Source of the DNA: Crocinitomicaceae bacterium
Lineage (GTDB): Bacteria > Bacteroidota > Bacteroidia > Flavobacteriales_D > Crocinitomicaceae
NCBI GenBank assembly: GCA_002696025.1
Contig: NZQU01000008.1
Span: 1-12,216 of the forward strand
Direction of reading: 5' to 3'
DNA: 12,216 bases
Part shown: positions 6,094-12,216 of the stretch, piece after piece
Position numbering within the stretch: position 1 is the stretch's first letter
Layout of the letters: every line of letters starts with the position of its first letter
Notes under the pieces: generated by a model
Seen by the model: only the letters and a program-made list of their open reading frames with translations
What the model was told of the DNA's origin: nothing
The model's database searches: none
Position numbers and translations under genes: made by a program

Positions 6094-7107
6094 ATGATAT
6101 TAGTTACAGGTGGAACAGGATTATTAGGCAGTCATTTGCTTTATTCTTTAAGCGAAACCAATCAAAAGGTTAAGGCTATTTTTCGATATGAAAATTCGAA
6201 GCAAATCGTTATGGATTTGTTTCATTATTACAATCCAAATGATGCAGAAAAAAGATGGGAGAGGATTGATTGGTATAAAGCAGACATCAGAGAAATAGAA
6301 TCTTTGCATGATTGCTTTATTGGTGTAAAGCAAGTATATCATTGTGCTGGTTTGGTTTCTTTTGACAGGAAAGATTTCAAAAGATGCATTAAAACTAACA
6401 AAGAAGGGACGCAAAATGTGGTTAACTTTTGTTTAAAATATGGAATTGAAAAATTATGCCATGTTAGTTCTACAGCAGCGGTAGGTGAAAACCAAAATGG
6501 GCTTACAAATGAAACACACTTGTGGCGAAATGATCGTCTTAGAAGCTCTTATTCTGTTAGTAAACATATGGCTGAAATGGAGGTTTGGAGAGGTGTTGAA
6601 GAAGGCTTAAATTCGGTTATTGTCAATCCATGTGTGATTTTTGGACCTGGAGACTGGAGAGAATCTTCTCTTACAATTTTTAAAAGTGCAGAAAATGGAA
6701 TGAGGTTTTACACTTCGGGATCAAATGCTGTTGTTGATGTTCGAGATGTTGTATACGCAATGACTTTTCTTATGAATTCAGAAATTCATTCCGAACGATT
6801 TTTAATTACCGGTGAAAACATTTCATTTAGGGATTTACAAACATTAATAGCTAGAAAAGTGAATAAAAGAGTGCCAACTATTTTTGTGAAAAAATGGGTT
6901 TCTATGCTTTTTTGTAGGTTTGGCTTGTTGATTTGCAGGATTTTTAACATAAAGCCAATGCTTACCCCAGATACCATTAATTCAGCTTACAAAAACGTTT
7001 CATACGATACGTCTAAAGTTAAAAAACTTACAGGTATTCAGTTTACTTCTCTTAATGATACAATTGACAATACAATAAAAGGTCGTTTAAAATCAAATCG
7101 AAAATGA
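6094..7107 (+). CDS. Extended SDR: NAD(P)-dependent epimerase/dehydratase-like protein
   Basis: This 337-residue protein is an extended short-chain dehydrogenase/reductase. The Rossmann motif T-G-G-T-G-L-L-G (5-12) has the G-x-x-G-x-x-G spacing. It is followed by A-D-I (64-66), H-C-A-G (83-86, the usual N/H-x-A-G site), a serine/threonine cluster S-S-T (125-127), and the catalytic Y-S-V-S-K (Tyr153, Lys157). N-P-C-V-I-F-G-P-G-D-W (178-188) is typical of the dihydroflavonol reductase/sterol dehydrogenase-like branch rather than sugar-nucleotide epimerases, but the substrate is not determined. The earlier ATG at 6089 stops after two codons, so ATG 6094 is the start. Its stop overlaps the cruF ATG by four bases (ATGA), tying it to the carotenoid genes; a role in carotenoid tailoring is inference. 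Confidence 0.85.
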   Translation: MILVTGGTGLLGSHLLYSLSETNQKVKAIFRYENSKQIVMDLFHYYNPNDAEKRWERIDWYKADIREIESLHDCFIGVKQVYHCAGLVSFDRKDFKRCIKTNKEGTQNVVNFCLKYGIEKLCHVSSTAAVGENQNGLTNETHLWRNDRLRSSYSVSKHMAEMEVWRGVEEGLNSVIVNPCVIFGPGDWRESSLTIFKSAENGMRFYTSGSNAVVDVRDVVYAMTFLMNSEIHSERFLITGENISFRDLQTLIARKVNKRVPTIFVKKWVSMLFCRFGLLICRIFNIKPMLTPDTINSAYKNVSYDTSKVKKLTGIQFTSLNDTIDNTIKGRLKSNRK

Positions 7108-7739
7108 AACAGTATTTAATTAAGAATAAATTTCTTTTTGTTTATTTATTCATTCTGATTTTTTATTCAGTTGGTGTAATAGGAATATCAAATAATGATT
7201 TGAGATCTTATTTTTTGCCATTGTCTTGGGTTATTTTATTTATGTCATTTTTAGCTCTTGTGTTTACTAGAGAAACTAAAGGAAAGAGCTTTTATTTCTT
7301 TTTACTCATTTGTTATTTTATTTCAATGCTGACAGAGGCGATAGGTGTGAATACGGGGCTTTTATTTGGCACATATGAATATGGAGCCAATTTGGGCTTT
7401 AAAATTTTTGGAGTTCCATTAATAATTGGTGTTAATTGGACTGTTTTAATCATTTCAACTGCAGCCTTCTTTAATAAATTGAAAAACTTTTGGCTTCGTG
7501 TTATTTTGTCTTCCTTATTAATGGTGGGTATTGATTTTATAATGGAGCCTGTTGCTATCAAAATGGACTTTTGGTTATGGGATGGAGCAATACCATTCTA
7601 TAATTATATTTGTTGGTTTTTAACTTCATTTTTGATTCATATTATATACGATTTAATGAAACTAAATAGGCCAAACAATATTCCTCGTTTTTTGTTTTGT
7701 ATCTTAGCATTGTTTTTTATTATTCTAAATTTTGTTTAA
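7104..7739 (+). CDS. cruF: CruF-like carotenoid 1',2'-hydratase (DUF422 carotenoid biosynthesis protein)
   Basis: The 211-residue protein is nearly all membrane segments (about 9-28, 36-54, 62-80, 102-121, 129-149, 164-185 and 193-211). It matches the carotenoid biosynthesis family formerly called DUF422, which includes CruF and bisanhydrobacterioruberin hydratase. Conserved pieces are T-E-A-I-G-V (77-82), G-T-Y-E-Y-G (89-94), P-L-I-I-G-V-N-W (105-112), D-F-I-M-E-P-V-A (144-151) and W-L-W-D (157-160). CruF adds water to the 1',2' double bond of an acyclic psi end, a step towards saproxanthin- and myxol-type carotenoids. It is shorter than the roughly 290-residue Deinococcus protein, but the core is present. 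It overlaps the SDR by four bases and the crtZ start by one base (TAATG). Identification rests on motifs and context; activity on a specific carotenoid is inferred. Confidence 0.85.
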   Translation: MKQYLIKNKFLFVYLFILIFYSVGVIGISNNDLRSYFLPLSWVILFMSFLALVFTRETKGKSFYFFLLICYFISMLTEAIGVNTGLLFGTYEYGANLGFKIFGVPLIIGVNWTVLIISTAAFFNKLKNFWLRVILSSLLMVGIDFIMEPVAIKMDFWLWDGAIPFYNYICWFLTSFLIHIIYDLMKLNRPNNIPRFLFCILALFFIILNFV

Positions 7740-8218
7740 TGATCTTAATTTGGGGAATTCCGTTGGTGATTGCAACATTCTTTTTTATGGAATTTGTCGC
7801 TTGGGCAACTCACAAATACATCATGCATGGACTGTTGTGGTATTTACATAAAGATCATCACCAGCCAGAGCCTGGTTTTTTTGAAAAAAATGATGCCTTC
7901 TTTTTGATTTTTGCAATACCATCTTGGTTGGGGATTATGTTGGGAATGATTTATTCATATTATGTTTTTGTTTTTATTGGTTTTGGAATAGCCGTTTATG
8001 GTTTTGCTTATTTTTTAATACATGATGTATTCATTCATAGACGTGCAAATTGGTTAAAACAAATCAATCATCCATATTTTATGGCACTTAGAAAAGCACA
8101 TAAAATTCATCACAAAAAAAGAGAAAAAGAAGATGGAGAGTGTTTTGGAATGCTTCTGGTTCCACCTAAGTTTTATGCTGATGCAAAAAAAAGTTTCTTG
8201 AATAAATTAAGTAAATAA
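7739..8218 (+). CDS. crtZ: Beta-carotene hydroxylase CrtZ (fatty acid hydroxylase superfamily)
   Basis: CrtZ is a membrane di-iron hydroxylase that adds 3-hydroxyl groups to beta-ionone rings. The 159-residue protein carries the complete histidine set of the family: H-x4-H (25-30), H-x-x-H-H (37-41), H-D-V-F-I-H (95-100) and H-x-x-H-H (121-125), with hydrophobic segments at about 3-20 and 53-95. The ATG at 7739 is chosen because it overlaps the cruF stop in a TAATG junction and gives the normal CrtZ N-terminus; starting at 7697 would run 42 bases into cruF. The stop overlaps the next gene by one base in the same way. Length (about 150-175) is typical. With a cyclase and CruF alongside, it would hydroxylate the ring of a monocyclic carotenoid. 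Confidence 0.93.
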   Translation: MILIWGIPLVIATFFFMEFVAWATHKYIMHGLLWYLHKDHHQPEPGFFEKNDAFFLIFAIPSWLGIMLGMIYSYYVFVFIGFGIAVYGFAYFLIHDVFIHRRANWLKQINHPYFMALRKAHKIHHKKREKEDGECFGMLLVPPKFYADAKKSFLNKLSK

Positions 8219-8886
8219 TGAGTCTTTATTTTTCTGTTTTGTTTTTTTCTTTTCTTTTCCCTTTTGCATTAAGTTTTGACAAAAAAGTTGCCTTTTACAA
8301 AAGTTGGAAGTATTTGTTTTCAGCCATAAGCATTGTCGCTCTTTTATTTATTGTTTGGGACTTTGTTTTTACTCACTATGGCTTTTGGGGTTTTACTGAT
8401 AAATACCTAAATGGAATTTTTCTTTTTAATCTTCCTCTTGAAGAGGTTTTGTTTTTTATAATAATTCCCTATTGCTGCATTTTTATTTACGAGGTTGTTA
8501 AATCTTACCTCCCCAATTTAAAACTCAAACTAATAACAAAATATTTTTCGTTGTTCACAGTTGTCTCAGGTGTTTTTTTGTCACTTTTTTTTGCTGATAA
8601 CAGTTATACTTTTAGTGCTTGTATTCTTTCTGTGTTGCTAACTATTTTTTCTTTTCGTTATCAGCCCAATTTCCCCTTTTTCGTGCTTTCATTTATCATT
8701 TCTATTATTCCGTTTATTGTGGTTAATGGAATACTAACGGGTATTGTAACGCCTGAACCAATTGTATGGTATAGTGAGTCCGAAATTATAGGCTTAAGAG
8801 TCTTTACAATCCCGCTAGAAGACTTCTATTATTCTTACTCTCTTTTGTTGAGTGTCGCCATTTTATATGAAAGGTTTAAGCGCTGA
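8218..8886 (+). CDS. crtY: Lycopene cyclase, fused CrtYc-CrtYd type
   Basis: This 222-residue integral membrane protein is a tandem of two CrtYc/CrtYd-like halves, the cyclase type found in actinobacteria (as separate subunits), archaea, fungi and flavobacteria. It cyclises psi ends of lycopene to beta-ionone rings. The first half contains W-D-F-V-F-T-H-Y-G-F-W-G-F (47-59) and N-L-P-L-E-E (71-76). The second contains W-Y-S-E-S-E-I-I-G-L-R (184-194) and T-I-P-L-E-D-F-Y-Y (197-205). The paired P-L-E-E/P-L-E-D acidic motifs are the catalytic hallmark, and both are intact. It starts inside the crtZ stop (TAATG). A weak hairpin with a bulged base at 8896-8916 follows the gene but lacks a U tract, so termination is unclear. 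Whether one or both ends are cyclised cannot be read from sequence; the presence of CruF favours one. Confidence 0.92.
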   Translation: MSLYFSVLFFSFLFPFALSFDKKVAFYKSWKYLFSAISIVALLFIVWDFVFTHYGFWGFTDKYLNGIFLFNLPLEEVLFFIIIPYCCIFIYEVVKSYLPNLKLKLITKYFSLFTVVSGVFLSLFFADNSYTFSACILSVLLTIFSFRYQPNFPFFVLSFIISIIPFIVVNGILTGIVTPEPIVWYSESEIIGLRVFTIPLEDFYYSYSLLLSVAILYERFKR

Positions 8887-8945
8887 CCTTTTTTTATTTA
8901 CCTCTTTTGAGTAAATTCACAATACAACATTTCCAATAGTCTATA

Positions 8946-10718
8946 ATGAAACGCTTATTTTTTTGTTTGTTCTTATTACCCTTTTTTACTTATTCTCAAG
9001 TTAATAAGGATTCACTTTTAAATGTATGGAAAAACAGCTCTAAAAATAAAGAAAGGTTAAACGCAGTAAATAAATTAATATGGAATGTATATATGGTCAC
9101 TCAACCAGATAGTGCGTTTTACTATGCCAATCTTCAATATAATCTTGCTAAGAAAATAGGGGATGAAAAATCAATGGCAAAAAGTATAGAAGGTCAAGGT
9201 GTTTCTAAAGCTCAAAAAGGGAATTATGAAGAGTCAAAGATTTTTTTTGAAAAAAGTCTTGATGTCTTCAAAAAATTAAATGATCAATCAGCAATCGCAA
9301 GAAATCTTGATTTTTTAGCAACAACTTATTGTAAAATGGGAAGCTATGAAAAAGCAATAAGTATGTATGAAAAGGCATTTCTTATTGCTAAAACAACGAA
9401 AGACATTAGGCGCCAAAGTTCTCTATATGGAAACAGGGCTGTAATTCATCAAAAACAAGGTCAGCTTAACCAGGCGATTGAATGTTTTCTCAAGAGTATA
9501 AAGCTTGCAAAGCAATTATTAAAATCTTCTAAGGAGGGTTATTATCCAAAATTAAATATTGCAAATGCCTATCATAATATTGGAAATATATACACTGTTA
9601 TTAATGATAAAGAAAAAGCTTTAAAGTACTATTTTAAATCTATTAAAATAAATGAAAAGAATAATTTTGATAAATACTTAATCTTAAATTTTCTTTCATT
9701 AGCTGATTTTTATTTGTCTGAATTAAATTTAGACAAAGCGTTGTATTATAATAAAAAATCTTTGTCCAAAGCAATAGAAATTAATAGTCCTATTGATATT
9801 GTAAAAAACGAAAGTAATATAGCTTTAATTTATTTTAAAAAAGAGCGGATAAAAGAAGCTCAAGCTATGATTGAAAGATGTATAGAAGCTGTTAAAAATT
9901 CAACAGATAAACAGTTAATTGCTGAAGTTTATTTTATAAGTTCAAAAATTCAAAACAATAAGCAAACTAGTATTCTAAATGCACAAAAAACTTTTGATTT
10001 GGCATATGAAATAGGAGATGTGCAATTGTTAAAAAAGGCAAGTTATTTTCTTTATAAAATCTATAAAAAAGAAAACAACCTTGATAAGGCACTTGAAATG
10101 TATGAGGTGTTTGTTGAGATGAGAGATAGTCTTTCTGGTGATGAAATTAAACGTTTGAAATACCAACAAGAATACTTGCAAAAGGCAAAAGAAGATAGCA
10201 TTATAAATTCAACTAAACATAAATTTCAGCAATCAAGAATAAAAGACAAAGAGTTGCAAATTCAAAATGAGATTTATATAAAAAGGATATTAATTTTTAC
10301 TGTGCTGTTGGTCATTGGTGTTTTGTTTTTAATAATTAAAAATGGAATAAGTTCTAAAAAGTATCAGAAAGAAGAGTATCAGAAACTCTTAACACAAATA
10401 CACCTTTTAAATACCAACAAAAAATCAGAAATATCTGAGTCAATTGTTTTAGAATCAGATATAAAAATAAATAAAGAGATTATTAATAATCAAGTGGGCA
10501 ACAAACTAAACGATACAGATTGGAAAATCATTAATTTAATTTGTTCTTCTCCTACTATGGCATATAAAGAAATTGGCGCACAAGTTTTTTTAAGTGTAGA
10601 TGGAGTTAAATCATCATTTAAAAAAATGTATGATCTATTTGAAATTAATGCTACCGGAAGAAATAAAAAATTGGCGCTAGCAATTAAGTTAATCAAGCTA
10701 TCTGAAGAAAACGATTAG
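8946..10718 (+). CDS. Membrane-anchored TPR protein with C-terminal LuxR-like HTH
   Basis: The 590-residue protein begins with a signal peptide (1-18), followed by tetratricopeptide-type helical repeats from about 55 to 395. Canonical-looking copies lie near 84-112, 122-150, 163-190, 209-238 and 248-276. A basic/glutamine-rich helical, probably coiled-coil stretch (about 400-445) leads into one transmembrane segment (446-465). The cytoplasmic tail ends in a helix-turn-helix domain (about 519-585): L-N-D-T-D-W-K-I-I-N-L aligns with the usual L-T-x-R-E-x-E-V-L opening, and F-L-S-V-D-G-V-K-S-S-F-K-K-M-Y resembles the LuxR recognition helix. This is a known Bacteroidota layout, with sensing outside the membrane and DNA binding inside, and no kinase domain. 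The gene lies 59 bases after crtY without a consensus promoter of its own and precedes a surface-protein gene that may be its target. The ligand is unknown. Confidence 0.85.
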   Translation: MKRLFFCLFLLPFFTYSQVNKDSLLNVWKNSSKNKERLNAVNKLIWNVYMVTQPDSAFYYANLQYNLAKKIGDEKSMAKSIEGQGVSKAQKGNYEESKIFFEKSLDVFKKLNDQSAIARNLDFLATTYCKMGSYEKAISMYEKAFLIAKTTKDIRRQSSLYGNRAVIHQKQGQLNQAIECFLKSIKLAKQLLKSSKEGYYPKLNIANAYHNIGNIYTVINDKEKALKYYFKSIKINEKNNFDKYLILNFLSLADFYLSELNLDKALYYNKKSLSKAIEINSPIDIVKNESNIALIYFKKERIKEAQAMIERCIEAVKNSTDKQLIAEVYFISSKIQNNKQTSILNAQKTFDLAYEIGDVQLLKKASYFLYKIYKKENNLDKALEMYEVFVEMRDSLSGDEIKRLKYQQEYLQKAKEDSIINSTKHKFQQSRIKDKELQIQNEIYIKRILIFTVLLVIGVLFLIIKNGISSKKYQKEEYQKLLTQIHLLNTNKKSEISESIVLESDIKINKEIINNQVGNKLNDTDWKIINLICSSPTMAYKEIGAQVFLSVDGVKSSFKKMYDLFEINATGRNKKLALAIKLIKLSEEND

Positions 10719-10745
10719 TTTCTTTCTTTTTAATCAAATATTTTT

Positions 10746-10774
10746 TCACCCTTAAAGGTGATGTGTTTTCACCT
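10746..10774. promoter_or_regulatory. Three TCACC half-sites: candidate operator upstream of the surface-protein gene
   Basis: The imperfect palindrome TCACCCTTAAAGGTGA (10746-10761, one mismatched pair) shares its right half AGGTGA with a second inverted pair, AGGTGA-7 bases-TCACCT (10756-10774). The outer copies are also direct repeats of TTTTCACC, 23 bases apart. The cluster lies 33-61 bases upstream of a consensus -7 element, where an activator would bind. The nearest regulator candidate is the TPR/HTH protein encoded just upstream. No U tract follows, so it is not a typical terminator. Confidence 0.4.
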
Positions 10775-10806
10775 CTAATAATGACATGTTATGAGTTTGC
10801 TATTCA

Positions 10807-10814
10807 TAGTTTTG
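10807..10814 (+). promoter_or_regulatory. Bacteroidota -7 promoter element for the surface-protein gene
   Basis: TAGTTTTG is an exact TAnnTTTG match ending 26 bases before the ATG at 10841. There is no convincing -33 TTG at the normal spacing, which would fit a promoter that needs an activator; that last point is inference. Confidence 0.5.
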
Positions 10815-10840
10815 AATTGCTAAATATAAAAACTCATGTT

Positions 10841-12216
10841 ATGAAAAAAATTATTACAACAATTGCTTTATTACTTTCTTTTTTTTCCTCTTCTCAAAAT
10901 TATGATTATATATGGACAGGACTTGTGAACGAAGATTGGAGCAATTCATTAAATTGGATGAATTCAGCGGGTAATATTGATGGATTGATACCCAATTCAA
11001 ATCATAATGTTTTATGCCCATCAAATGCTTTTAATCCATTGAAAAGTTTTCCAGAAGGTTCAGAATGTAATACCTTAACTATTGATGCATCATATAATAC
11101 ATTTGTAGTTCAATCAAACGTACCAACAAATCATTTGGTTTGTAACTCCTTAATAGTAGATAATTCTAATGGAATTTATGGTGTTCAAATTAATTCCGGA
11201 AAAATTGAAGTTTTAGGAGATCTTTTAAATAAGGGATATATCAGGTTAATTGGAGGTGAATTTAAGATTCATGGAAATGTAGGTAACTATTCTTACTTTT
11301 TTGTTTACTCAAATGCTTTGGTTGATGTTAATGGTAATTTTAACAATGAAATATCTTCAACATTAAGTTATTTACGTTTGGTCTCAAATTCTGAAATTTC
11401 TATTGCCGGAAATTTAAATTGGAACGAAACAATCGCTCTTTATCCAAATTCAAAAATGCATGTTGATGGAAATATTACAATGGGAGCATCATCAAATGCA
11501 ATTATTCATAATGGTTCAGAAATATATTGTAAAGGAAATTGGGATGCAGCTTTGGCTTCAAATTTTACACCAAACGTAAGCAGCAAGGTCATATTTAATG
11601 GTGATTCACAACAGTTTTGTAATTTGGGTTATGGTAATAATAATTATTTCCAAAATGTAGAAGTTAATAAGCCAAATGACACTTTAATAATTCTTCAAGA
11701 TGAAGTAATGATAAATGGAGATTTTGATTTAACTCAAGGTGTTTTGAAAATTGAAAACGCAACTCTTGATGTTAATGGGGATTTTAATTCACTAAATCCA
11801 TTTTCAAAAGTTGTTTTTTCACAAGCGTCATCTAGATTAGAATTATCTGGGGTGAACAATACAATTGCAGGAGGTGTTTCTAATAATGGAACGGTATGCT
11901 ATGATAGAGTTGGAGATCAAAGTATTGCCACAATTAATTATTTTAATTTAGAAATTGAAAATGAAGGAGTCAAAAATATAACCAACTCATGGGTCAACTG
12001 GATATGGAATGACCTTCATGTATTTACACAAGCTGAATTTGAAATCGATGGTTTTTTATTTTTAAATGGTCAAAATATATTATCTGAAGGAGTATTAAAA
12101 ATAAATGAAAGTATTTTTTATGCACTTAATCAAAGTGGTTCGTTTATTGTAAATTCAACGGGTAGTATAAATTTCACGGATAACAGTAACGAAGGGCGAT
12201 TACTTCTTAGAAGTAA
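10841..12216 (+). CDS. Secreted beta-solenoid surface protein, 3' end outside window
   Basis: The reading frame is open from ATG 10841 to the window end (458 complete codons, no stop), so the gene is partial at its 3' end. The first 18 or so residues form a signal peptide (MKKIITTIALLLSFFSSSQ). The mature start has W-T-G...D-W-S-N-S-L-N-W (25-39), a motif region seen at the start of many Bacteroidota extracellular proteins. Residues 120-320 carry degenerate repeats of about 20 residues centred on G-N/D-[LVFIW] (126, 145, 165, 190, 210, 232, 293, 313), rich in Asn, Ser and alternating hydrophobic residues, as expected of a right-handed beta-helix. V-I-F-N-G-D-S-Q-Q-F (250-259) also resembles a recurrent motif of this protein class. 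It is probably a type IX secretion cargo or adhesin, but the C-terminal sorting domain that would prove this is not in the window. Confidence 0.85.
   Translation, partial: MKKIITTIALLLSFFSSSQNYDYIWTGLVNEDWSNSLNWMNSAGNIDGLIPNSNHNVLCPSNAFNPLKSFPEGSECNTLTIDASYNTFVVQSNVPTNHLVCNSLIVDNSNGIYGVQINSGKIEVLGDLLNKGYIRLIGGEFKIHGNVGNYSYFFVYSNALVDVNGNFNNEISSTLSYLRLVSNSEISIAGNLNWNETIALYPNSKMHVDGNITMGASSNAIIHNGSEIYCKGNWDAALASNFTPNVSSKVIFNGDSQQFCNLGYGNNNYFQNVEVNKPNDTLIILQDEVMINGDFDLTQGVLKIENATLDVNGDFNSLNPFSKVVFSQASSRLELSGVNNTIAGGVSNNGTVCYDRVGDQSIATINYFNLEIENEGVKNITNSWVNWIWNDLHVFTQAEFEIDGFLFLNGQNILSEGVLKINESIFYALNQSGSFIVNSTGSINFTDNSNEGRLLLRS

Noticed and set aside
7697..7738. N-terminal extension of crtZ into cruF.
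   Set aside because: The TAATG junction and the CrtZ family start both support ATG 7739.
8896..8916. Hairpin after crtY (arms around TTTAC-TC and GAGTAAA with a TTTT loop).
   Set aside because: The stem is short, contains a bulged base and is followed by AATTCAC rather than a U tract, so it is not convincing as an intrinsic terminator.

Overview
The window is an AT-rich stretch of a Bacteroidota chromosome, most likely a marine-type member of the Flavobacteriia. Four things point there. Several genes are preceded by exact copies of the Bacteroidota -7 promoter element TAnnTTTG, and no clear Shine-Dalgarno sites are seen. There is an exported protein with a membrane-anchored TPR/HTH architecture common in Bacteroidota. 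A large surface solenoid protein begins with the W-x-x-S-x-x-W motif region typical of type IX secretion cargo. The carotenoid genes are of the CruF/CrtZ/CrtYcd kind found in flavobacteria. The organism assignment is inference; the motifs are visible in the sequence.

Layout. (1) 1-1049, plus strand: subunit B of a 3-oxoacid CoA-transferase, then a short uncertain ORF that may carry a frameshift. (2) 1046-5997, minus strand: a compact housekeeping run in the transcribed order ribF (FMN/FAD synthesis), an exported leucine-rich-repeat protein, rarA (replication-associated AAA+ ATPase), an LpxL/HtrB-type acyltransferase and mnmA (tRNA 2-thiolation). The genes overlap or lie within about 50 bases of each other, but rarA and mnmA each also have their own apparent promoter. 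(3) 6094-8886, plus strand: four genes linked by start/stop overlaps, namely an extended SDR (NAD(P)-dependent epimerase/dehydratase), a CruF-like carotenoid hydratase, CrtZ hydroxylase and a fused CrtYc-CrtYd lycopene cyclase. Together the last three suggest a monocyclic hydroxylated carotenoid of the saproxanthin/myxol type. The early genes (crtE, crtB, crtI) are not in the window. (4) 8946-12216, plus strand: a signal peptide-TPR-transmembrane-HTH protein that looks like a one-component membrane regulator. It is followed by a 122-base regulatory gap with three inverted/direct TCACC half-sites and a consensus promoter, then the 5' part of a secreted beta-solenoid protein that runs off the window.

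The two places most worth a second look are the coupled SDR/carotenoid operon and the regulator/operator/surface-protein arrangement at the right end. No tRNA, rRNA, CRISPR array or insertion sequence was recognised, and there is no abrupt change of composition suggesting recent transfer.
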